Source: Sphingomonas sp.
GTDB lineage: Bacteria > Pseudomonadota > Alphaproteobacteria > Sphingomonadales > Sphingomonadaceae
Direction of reading: 5' to 3'
DNA: 5,408 nt
Assembly (NCBI GenBank): GCA_013812805.1
Contig: JACCSV010000287.1
Location: 1 to 5,408 of the forward strand
Positions within the stretch are counted from its first letter, which is position 1. Each line of letters starts with the position of its first letter. The notes beneath the pieces were generated by a model. That model was not told the origin of the DNA, ran no database searches, and saw only the letters and a list, made by a program, of their open reading frames with translations. This document shows positions 1 through 5,071 of the stretch, in pieces. A program made the position numbers and the translations under genes.

Positions 1-21
1 GCCTAAAAAGCCGCCGGTCGG

Positions 22-50
22 TTGAACGCCCGCTAAGCCGCCTCTATAGC
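22..50 (+). promoter_or_regulatory. Candidate sigma70-type promoter for tRNA-Ser
   Basis: A TTGAAC hexamer (22-27, four of six matches to TTGACA) is followed after exactly 17 bases by TATAGC (45-50, four of six matches to TATAAT). The bases after the -10 box are GC-rich, as is usual at stable-RNA promoters under stringent control. Transcription would start near position 57 and leave a leader of about 48 bases before the mature tRNA. No coding region is supported in this stretch. This is pattern matching only. Confidence 0.4.
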
Positions 51-104
51 CCGCTTCCGCTGCTCGCGCTCGCCCTTAGCCGGAAGGTCTGCGCGCTTGC
101 ACTC

Positions 105-197
105 GGAGACGTGGGTGAGTGGCTGAAACCAGCGGTTTGCTAAACCGCCGTACGGGGATTTCCCGTACCGAGGGTTCGAATCCCTCCGTCTCCGCCA
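105..197 (+). tRNA. tRNA-Ser (anticodon GCU), CCA encoded
   Basis: The gene folds into a complete class II (long variable arm) serine tRNA. The acceptor stem pairs GGAGACG (105-111) with CGTCTCC (187-193), followed by discriminator G194 and an encoded CCA at 195-197. The anticodon stem GCGGT/ACCGC (132-136 with 144-148) encloses the loop TTGCTAA, which places anticodon GCT at 139-141; it decodes AGC and AGU. The long variable arm (about 149-169) has a GTACGGG/CCCGTAC stem. The T arm is GAGGG, loop TTCGAAT, CCCTC (170-186). Serine tRNA genes are frequent integration sites for mobile elements, and accessory-type genes begin right downstream. I found no second copy of the tRNA 3' end in the window, so an attachment duplication is not shown here. 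Confidence 0.97.
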
Positions 198-235
198 GCC
201 AGTCAAGGCATTGTTATCATTGTCAGACACGCTTC

Positions 236-257
236 GCGTATTGTGGTGGTAATACGC
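236..257. repeat. Inverted repeat downstream of tRNA-Ser
   Basis: Perfect 7-bp arms GCGTATT (236-242) and AATACGC (251-257) flank an 8-base loop. The repeat lies 38 bases after the tRNA CCA, in the stretch between the tRNA and the 3' end of the recombinase ORF. No T-tract follows on either strand, so it is not a standard intrinsic terminator. It could be a protein-binding dyad, a tRNA 3' processing structure or chance. Nothing else is recognisable between 198 and 368. Confidence 0.35.
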
Positions 258-368
258 CAGTTTTAGTTCAGGTGTCGCACCACTAGAGAGGCATTTGCAC
301 ACCGGATAGCTCACCGAATCCCCGCCTTTCTCCGGAGGCGACTTCGGCAGTGCGGGATCTGCGGTTAG

Positions 369-1679
369 CTAGCGAAGCGGCGAGAAGCCGAATTGGCTCT
401 GTTGATCTATCCAGCGAAGCCTCATGGCGTCAGGTCCTGTCAGCCGGTCTGCCGAGAGATGCGTCGGGGCATCGCCATCGAGGATGGCGGACAGAATGGC
501 CGGGTCGAGAAACGCCAGGCGAACCAGCCGAAGAACGTAGCCGCCGGTCAAGCCCTCGCGACGTCCGATGGCTTCGAGCGTCAATTTGGGATCGCTCAGC
601 AATTCCTTCCACCACAAGCGGCCGCGGTGAATGAGCTGGACAAGAGTGCCATCGACATGGCGGTTGGCGGGACGGCTATCTTCTAGAATGAGTTTCATGG
701 CCATGCCGCTGCGCCTGAGCCTGGCAGGAATCGAGATCTCGATGTTACGGCTTGCCGAGGGCGGATCCAGCTCAAACAATCCGACGACTGACGCTGCGTC
801 CAGTGTCAGAATCACATTCCGCGGAGCGAGCCGGACGTTAGCGATCAACCTCCGCACAAGACGCGATCCCTTCGCCGATCGCGACTCGACGTCTGTCGCG
901 AATACTGTGCCGCGGTCGATCAGTGTCTTCAGCCCATCGGCATCGGGCAATGGCACGTCGATCGCAGCGAGAAGTCCAATCGGGTCGCGTAGTGCTGAAG
1001 CCAGCTTGACTCGAACCAGCGGCTCGATCTCGCGGGCCGGCAGCCGCCATCCTGATGCGGTCCGTGCATCAGGCGCCCGCTGCAAATCGCGGCTGACATA
1101 ATAGCGATAGCGGACTTTGCCTTTGCAGGCGTGGCTCGCGACCATCGGCACGCCGCGGTCGTCGACAAGCAGTCCTGCGAGCAAACTCTCCTCAGACGCT
1201 CGATGACCCCGACGATGCCCATTGAGGTTGGTTGCCAGGATCGCCTGCACCGCTTCGAACAGTTCGTCGGACACGATGGCCTGGTGATTGCCCTGGTGCG
1301 AGCGCCCGCCATGGTCGATGCGGCCGATGTAGGTGGCATTGGAGAGCAGCTTGTAAACCTGGCCGCGGCTGAACGGTCGACCGCCGAAGCTGCGGCCGCC
1401 CGTCGTTAGTCGCTGTGGCGAACGGACGCCGTCGCTCTCGAGTTCCTCGACCACTGCGCTGACCCGACCGAGCTCGCGATAGCGCTCGAAGATGCGCCGA
1501 ACGATCGCGGCGTGATCTTCGACGATCGCCAGGCTGCGTCCATCCGCCCGATAGCCGATGGGTGGTGTTCCTCCCATCCACATTCCCCGTGCCTTCGATG
1601 CCGCGATCTTGTCGCGGATGCGCTCGGCGGTAACTTCGCGCTCAAACTGCGCGAAGCTCAAGAGCATGTTGAGGGTCAT
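369..1679 (-). CDS. Large serine recombinase, N-terminally truncated (catalytic domain missing)
   Basis: A 436-residue ORF matches the C-terminal part of a large serine recombinase of the resolvase/invertase superfamily. It begins inside the long E helix that normally follows the catalytic domain (MTLNMLLSFAQFERE, then RIRDKIAASKARGMWMGG at 21-37). The Recombinase domain follows at about 38-145 (GTPPIGYRADG to SDELFEAVQAIL). A segment with VRYRYYVS at 189-196 stands where relatives carry a zinc ribbon. A helix-turn-helix-like tail lies at about 366-392. Family members are usually about 550 residues and start with a roughly 120-130-residue domain carrying the nucleophilic serine and catalytic arginines. 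None of that is present here or in the same frame upstream, where a TGA lies 9 bases before the ATG. The ORF has no internal frameshift. Translation could occur by reinitiation after the DUF5681 stop; there is only a weak GGCGG before the ATG. It is probably a relic unable to recombine DNA, although it could still bind DNA. Confidence 0.8.
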   Translation of the reverse strand: MTLNMLLSFAQFEREVTAERIRDKIAASKARGMWMGGTPPIGYRADGRSLAIVEDHAAIVRRIFERYRELGRVSAVVEELESDGVRSPQRLTTGGRSFGGRPFSRGQVYKLLSNATYIGRIDHGGRSHQGNHQAIVSDELFEAVQAILATNLNGHRRGHRASEESLLAGLLVDDRGVPMVASHACKGKVRYRYYVSRDLQRAPDARTASGWRLPAREIEPLVRVKLASALRDPIGLLAAIDVPLPDADGLKTLIDRGTVFATDVESRSAKGSRLVRRLIANVRLAPRNVILTLDAASVVGLFELDPPSASRNIEISIPARLRRSGMAMKLILEDSRPANRHVDGTLVQLIHRGRLWWKELLSDPKLTLEAIGRREGLTGGYVLRLVRLAFLDPAILSAILDGDAPTHLSADRLTGPDAMRLRWIDQQSQFGFSPLR

Positions 1680-1688
1680 CCGCCGCGC

Positions 1689-2123
1689 TCACGAGTCGCC
1701 CTCCCCGCTGCCGGAGTCTGGCTCGGTTTCGCCGATGATCCCGCGCGGCCGCGCGGCCGCGAGCAGTAGCGCATCCTCCTCGAGCAGCTTGGCCGTCAGA
1801 TCGAGCTGAGCATCAGGCGGACTGTATTCGGTAATCCGGTCGAGAAAGTGCTCGCTTGCGCGCTGGTCGCCCTTCAGCGCCTTCTCGCGCTGCTTCATGA
1901 CGATGCCGTGGGTGGTGGAGATCTTTTTCTTGCGGCCGTCCCGGTCGAGCAGCACCGGAGTGGCGGCAACGTCGAGATAGATGTGCTTGAGGCTCTTGGA
2001 CCCCTTGGTTCTGCCGGGCCGCCGACGATTATCGCCGGCTGCGAAGCGCGTCGCGCGGGAGCCGTCGGCGTGACCGCGACCATCGGGCGCACCGTCACCG
2101 CGGAACTTGGGAGGCTTGGCCAT
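1689..2123 (-). CDS. DUF5681 domain-containing protein
   Basis: This 144-residue basic protein of unknown function carries the DUF5681 signature. A glycine-, arginine- and lysine-rich stretch at 29-46 (AGDNRRRPGRTKGSKSLK) is followed by a region containing RDGRKKKIST (61-70) and a helix with the typical KALKGDQRA (81-89). The tail after residue 104 is acidic and low in complexity. No catalytic residues are evident. The basic N-terminus suggests nucleic-acid contact, which is inference. I chose the ATG at 2123-2121. A GTG at 2126-2124 lies directly upstream in frame and would add one residue. The chosen ATG shares one base with the methyltransferase stop (TGATG), and AGGGAGG sits 7 bases upstream, so the two genes are very likely translationally coupled. 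From memory, DUF5681 genes commonly neighbour ParB-methyltransferase genes and sometimes phage terminase-like genes; no terminase is visible here. Confidence 0.8.
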   Translation of the reverse strand: MAKPPKFRGDGAPDGRGHADGSRATRFAAGDNRRRPGRTKGSKSLKHIYLDVAATPVLLDRDGRKKKISTTHGIVMKQREKALKGDQRASEHFLDRITEYSPPDAQLDLTAKLLEEDALLLAAARPRGIIGETEPDSGSGEGDS

Positions 2124-3487
2124 CACTCGGCCTCCCTTTCGGGTGCAGGCTCAAGGCGTTCGGCTCGAACTTCTTCAAAGGTCAGGCCGGTCGACTTCAG
2201 CCGAGCCTGCTCACCGCCAAGCGCATTGAACCGCTCGACCGTGACATCGACGAAGGCCGGTGACAGCTCGCATAAATAGGCGGTCCGGTCGGTCTTTTCC
2301 GCGGCGATCATGGTGGTGCCGCTGCCGCCGAAGCTGTCGAGAATGTTGTCGCCGGGCGAACTCGCGTCGAGCATCAGGTCCGCGATCATTGCAATGTTCT
2401 TGCATGTGGGATGGAGGGTCAGCGCGCGCTTTCCGCTGGCCGTACCCATCACACCCGGGTAAGACAGCACATTCGAGCGGTTACGGCCGTAGCGGCCCAG
2501 CTGGATGTTGTTCTGGCTTGGCCCCTCGCCGTACTTGAAGACGCCGATAAGCTCATGGCCCGATCTGTAAAAGCTGCCCTGACCCGCCGATCCCTTCACC
2601 CAAACCAGAAGCTGCTTGTAGTCGAGGTCGGCACGTTCCGCCGCAGCGAGAAGCTCGCCAATGTGCTTGGCGTCCATGAAGGTGTAAAGCAGCGCGCCGT
2701 CGATTAGCTGTGGCGTTGCCGCAGCGAAGAACCGGCCGAGGAATGCGATGAACTCCGTGCGGTCCATCTCGCCCGCAGCCATCTGGAAATCGCCGAATCG
2801 CCCTGAACTCGAAAAGTCGCGCGTCGGCCTGTTGTACGGGCAGTCCGCAATAACCTGGCGGACCTTTGCTCCATCGGCGAGCTGCGTCATGACTTCGGGA
2901 TCGGTGCAATCGCCACAGATAATGCGGTGTCGGCCGCACTGCCATTCATCGCCTAGCCGGGTAGTTGGCGGTCGCTCCGGTGGCTCTTCCACGAAGTGGT
3001 CGAGGTCGTCGAGTGCCTTGGTCTTGCTGCGCCCGGCGAGTGCATCGATTTCACCGATCGCAAAGCCGCTGTCGGTGAGCTCGATCTCGGGCTCCGTCAG
3101 CCGGAGTTCCTCGAATTCGAGGTTGAGCGCCTCTTCGTCGAACTCGCTCTCCTGGGCGATCTTGTTTTCATAGATTGCGAGCATGCGCAGTTGCTCGCTG
3201 GTGAGATGATCGACGCGGATGACCGGGACCTGGTCCAGCTTGTTGAGTTGCGCAGCGGCCAGACGCGCGTGCCCGGAAACAAGCCGGTACTCCTCGTCCA
3301 CCAGCATCGGCACGAGGAAGCCGAAGCGACTGATCCCCGCAGCCAGCTTGGCGATATACTGCTTGCGATGCTTCTTGAGTGGCCGCGCTGCCGGGCTGAC
3401 CCGCTGTATCGCGACATGTTCGACGTGCACCTGGATCGCGTCGTAGTTCGAACGCAGTGGGGACGGCGGTATTGGGTTTGTAGACAT
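2123..3487 (-). CDS. ParB-domain / site-specific DNA methyltransferase fusion
   Basis: This 454-residue protein predicts SAM-dependent methylation of adenine-N6 or cytosine-N4 in DNA. Residues about 25-115 form a ParB/sulfiredoxin-like domain with GFLVPMLVDEEYRLVSGHARLAAA (56-79), including the GHAR signature. A linker leads to the methylase domain from about 178 (GDEWQCGRHRIICGD). Motif IV is at 215-218, followed by the long conserved block GSFYRSGHELIGVFKYG (304-320), HPTCKN (359-364), the SAM-binding FGGSGTT (386-392) and ELSP (407-410). The order IV before I is that of a beta-class enzyme. Several consensus residues differ: DCPY replaces DPPY, HPTCKN replaces HPTVKP, DSFGG replaces DPFGG and ELSP replaces ELDP, so activity is uncertain. 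The ATG at 3487 has AAAGG 9 bases upstream. It overlaps the DUF5681 gene downstream. No restriction endonuclease gene is near, so it looks like an orphan methyltransferase of mobile-element origin. Confidence 0.88.
   Translation of the reverse strand: MSTNPIPPSPLRSNYDAIQVHVEHVAIQRVSPAARPLKKHRKQYIAKLAAGISRFGFLVPMLVDEEYRLVSGHARLAAAQLNKLDQVPVIRVDHLTSEQLRMLAIYENKIAQESEFDEEALNLEFEELRLTEPEIELTDSGFAIGEIDALAGRSKTKALDDLDHFVEEPPERPPTTRLGDEWQCGRHRIICGDCTDPEVMTQLADGAKVRQVIADCPYNRPTRDFSSSGRFGDFQMAAGEMDRTEFIAFLGRFFAAATPQLIDGALLYTFMDAKHIGELLAAAERADLDYKQLLVWVKGSAGQGSFYRSGHELIGVFKYGEGPSQNNIQLGRYGRNRSNVLSYPGVMGTASGKRALTLHPTCKNIAMIADLMLDASSPGDNILDSFGGSGTTMIAAEKTDRTAYLCELSPAFVDVTVERFNALGGEQARLKSTGLTFEEVRAERLEPAPEREAE
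2131..2137 (-). promoter_or_regulatory. Ribosome binding site of the DUF5681 gene
   Basis: On the - strand, AGGGAGG lies 7 bases before the ATG at 2123-2121, inside the last codons of the methyltransferase gene. It supports the ATG start and coupled translation through the TGATG overlap. Confidence 0.65.
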
Positions 3488-3533
3488 TGGCTCAGGCCTT
3501 TCCAGAACAGTGGATGGCCTTCGCGGGAGAGCG

Positions 3534-3565
3534 GAGGCCGTGACGGCCTCGTCATTGCGACGAGG
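3534..3565. promoter_or_regulatory. Two overlapping inverted repeats in the methyltransferase leader
   Basis: The first dyad is GAGGCCGT-G-ACGGCCTC (3534-3550, perfect 8-bp arms). The second is CCTCGTC-ATTGC-GACGAGG (3547-3565, perfect 7-bp arms, 5-base loop). They share CCTC at 3547-3550, so in an RNA only one stem can form at a time. The pair lies 47-78 bases upstream of the methyltransferase ATG. It could be an operator for autoregulation, an attenuator-like switch in the leader RNA, or chance in GC-rich DNA. No T-tract follows the second stem formed on the - strand. Confidence 0.4.
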
Positions 3566-3638
3566 AAAGTCGCGGCCCGCTCGGTATCGCTACCAAAGTT
3601 AGCCTGCGTTGGGCCTTAGCCCGCCTCGTCTTCTGGAG

Positions 3639-3663
3639 TGCTCGGCGGATTCCCCGTCGAGCA
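3639..3663. repeat. Strong imperfect hairpin
   Basis: TGCTCGGCGG (3639-3648) pairs with CCGTCGAGCA (3654-3663) over 10 positions with a single G-T wobble, closing a 5-base loop ATTCC. No T-run directly follows on either strand, so a canonical rho-independent terminator is not supported. Its place in the gene-free, IS-like stretch makes a transposon-end structure or a transcription-blocking stem possible. Confidence 0.35.
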
Positions 3664-3767
3664 GCGTCTATTTATGGAATGCCACTAAGCACGTCAAGGG
3701 GAATCAAAGAGCAGCAGGTCAATTCCATTGCAGAATAGGCTGGCAACGCCGCTGCCCGCCAGCCACA

Positions 3768-3832
3768 CACTTTACTTTTGTTGCGATGGTCACTTTACTT
3801 CTGTTGCAGTCGATCACTTTACTTCTATTGCA
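3768..3832. repeat. Three direct repeats, IS21-like terminal repeats or iterons
   Basis: Three copies of an 18-bp core, consensus CACTTTACTTYTRTTGCR, begin at 3768, 3791 and 3815, spaced 23 and 24 bp. Copies 1 and 2 differ at two positions, copies 2 and 3 at one. A degenerate fourth half (TTCCATTGCAG) may lie at 3723-3733. Regular spacing of about two helical turns suggests tandem binding sites for one protein. IS21-family elements carry such multiple terminal repeats. Read on the - strand, a TGT lies just outside the array at 3845-3843, as expected of an IS21-type tip. No istA or istB coding sequence is present, so at most an end remnant survives. Plasmid-type Rep iterons are an alternative. 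Confidence 0.6.
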
Positions 3833-4076
3833 GCACCCGGTGACAGGCGCTCCCGTCGCTCGAGTGGTGCGGCTGATCGAGCAGGGGATGCTTCCGTATT
3901 TTCCGCGGCAGGTGCCGCCGGGCGACCCATATCAATCGCCATCCAGCAGTACGGAATTCAAAACCGGCTGGCTCGAGCTTCTGCGCTAGCTGAATCTCCA
4001 ATGTCTTTTTTGAGTGCAGCGGACATTCGCCTTCCGCAAGCAGTTCGGATCGAGCGCCCCGCAGACCGCGGTGAAT

Positions 4077-4976
4077 CTACCGTCGCGCCCGCTTGCCGAA
4101 CGTCCCGATCACCAGCGCCACCGCACGCACAACCGCGTCGGGCTGTTCTCGCTGTATGCTATGTCCGCTCTTGACGTAGGTGTGCCTCGCGCCGGCATCC
4201 TTGGCCCACTTGGCATGCTCGTCCAGCCAGACCCGGCGAAGGCGCTCCGGCAGGTCCATCTCGGCGGCGCTCAAGATGACGATATTTTCGCCTCGCACCG
4301 GCGGCGCCGCTCGAAGCTGCTGCAGGCTTGTTTCAAACCCGATCCAGTCTCGTCGCACTGCCTCGCTCTCGCTTGCGTCCGCCTCGGCCTGGATCTTCTC
4401 ATACTCCTGCAGATAGTCCTGAGGTGCCTCGACCTGCGCTCGCCGGTAGAAATTCTCGATTGCCGGGTCGACCAGGACCAGTCCCGAGACTTCGTTCGGA
4501 TAGCGGCTCGCGAACAGCCTCACCATGAGACCACCATAGGAGTGGCCGACGAGCAAGTAAGGCGGCTGCAGCCCAGCGTTCTTCAGGCCTTGGCGCAACT
4601 CTTCGACGAAGTTCGTGGCGACCCGCGGCCGTTTCGACCGCGTCGAAGCGCCTGAACCAAGCCTGTCGTAGCTCACCACGCGCCCGAACTTGGTCAGCTT
4701 GGGCTGGAGGGTTGTCCACGCCCGGTGATCGCCGCTGAATCCCCCTGCCACGAGCACAATCACCTGCGATCCCGCACCCGACACGAACAAAGCCATCTCG
4801 GCATCTCCGGCGGGCACGCGGATTGTCTGTGCAGCGCCGGGGTTGGTAGGCTGGCCTGCCGCAGCGGATGTCGCACCAAGAGTTTGATGTTGATCGATCG
4901 GGACAGTCTGCGAGCGTGCAGCAGCCGGCGGCGTAAATAGGCCGAGCACGCAAGCTACCAGCACAAGAGGTCGCAT
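4077..4976 (-). CDS. Secreted alpha/beta hydrolase
   Basis: A 299-residue alpha/beta-hydrolase-fold enzyme; the substrate (an ester, lactone or amide) cannot be told. Residues 1-20 look like a Sec signal peptide: MRPL, a hydrophobic core VLVACVLGLF, then TPPAAA with an AxA cleavage site before R21, implying export to the periplasm or outside. The oxyanion region is VLVAGGFSGDHRAW (74-87). The nucleophile elbow is GHSYGG (144-149) with Ser146. The catalytic His is in SGHS (His272). The acid is probably D241 or E239 in SAAEMD, or D170 after the preceding strand. I chose the ATG at 4976-4974 because GGAG lies 7 bases upstream and it begins the signal peptide. An in-frame start at 5138 would add 54 residues that overlap the permease gene and hide the signal. 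The ORF is complete and 95 bases downstream of the permease gene. Confidence 0.85.
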   Translation of the reverse strand: MRPLVLVACVLGLFTPPAAARSQTVPIDQHQTLGATSAAAGQPTNPGAAQTIRVPAGDAEMALFVSGAGSQVIVLVAGGFSGDHRAWTTLQPKLTKFGRVVSYDRLGSGASTRSKRPRVATNFVEELRQGLKNAGLQPPYLLVGHSYGGLMVRLFASRYPNEVSGLVLVDPAIENFYRRAQVEAPQDYLQEYEKIQAEADASESEAVRRDWIGFETSLQQLRAAPPVRGENIVILSAAEMDLPERLRRVWLDEHAKWAKDAGARHTYVKSGHSIQREQPDAVVRAVALVIGTFGKRARR

Positions 4977-4983
4977 TTGTTGG

Positions 4984-4987
4984 CTCC
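4984..4987 (-). promoter_or_regulatory. Ribosome binding site of the hydrolase gene
   Basis: On the - strand, GGAG is placed 7 bases before the ATG at 4976-4974. Together with the signal peptide this decides for the shorter start. Confidence 0.55.
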
Positions 4988-5000
4988 GTCGGATCCACTC

Positions 5001-5030
5001 AGAATACACGGCCGCGCCTAATATCCGCAA
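5001..5030 (-). promoter_or_regulatory. Weak candidate promoter for the hydrolase gene
   Basis: On the - strand, TTGCGG (5030-5025) and TATTCT (5006-5001) are separated by 18 bases. They would start transcription near 4994, about 17 bases before the hydrolase ATG. The matches to the sigma70 consensus are three and four of six. The 95-bp gap to the permease gene has no clear terminator, so co-transcription from the permease side is equally possible. Confidence 0.22.
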
Positions 5031-5071
5031 TGGTCGAAAGCACACATTGGCAGTGGTCGCCGAGTGGGTGG

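Larger units (their letters stand above)
3488..4076. other. Gene-free region between methyltransferase and hydrolase
   Basis: About 590 bp contain no convincing gene. Open frames in this stretch have no recognisable domains and cut across repeats or the 3' end of the hydrolase. The region contains overlapping dyads near the methyltransferase start (3534-3565), a hairpin (3639-3663), a dispersed perfect 8-bp inverted pair GATTCCCC (3648-3655) and GGGGAATC (3698-3705), and three direct repeats (3768-3832). The part around 3660-3830 is visibly more AT-rich than its surroundings. From 3845 to 4076 I recognise nothing. The region probably holds the methyltransferase promoter and debris of a lost insertion element. 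Confidence 0.5.

Noticed and set aside
33..314. 93-residue open frame on the - strand containing RRRRDSNPRYG
   Set aside because: It runs antisense through the tRNA-Ser gene. This peptide pattern is the well-known false translation of the T arm and acceptor of serine/leucine-type tRNAs.
310..358. Stem CGCCT/AGGCG after the recombinase ORF as a terminator
   Set aside because: The stem is five base pairs with a long loop and has no T-tract on the - strand, so an intrinsic terminator is not supported.
1741..1761. Tandem CGCGGCCG-type repeat with two adjacent NotI sites, possible slippage site
   Set aside because: There are only two 8-bp copies inside a GC-rich alanine/arginine-coding stretch of the DUF5681 gene. 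This is too short to argue for phase variation.
2996..3619. 207-residue open frame on the + strand
   Set aside because: It lies opposite the methyltransferase gene, whose protein has clear domains. The + strand frame shows no recognisable motif.
3609..4174. Overlapping + strand open frames across the gene-free region (126 and 148 residues)
   Set aside because: They read through the direct repeats, have no recognised domain or good ribosome binding site, and one overlaps the hydrolase 3' end. They are not supported as genes or as an IS transposase fragment.
4014..4655. 213-residue open frame on the + strand
   Set aside because: It is antisense to the alpha/beta hydrolase, which has a full set of family motifs and a signal peptide.
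4950..4960. LVAC sequence in the hydrolase signal region as a lipobox
   Set aside because: The cysteine is residue 9, too close to the N-terminus for a normal lipoprotein signal. An AxA signal peptidase I site at residues 18-20 fits better.
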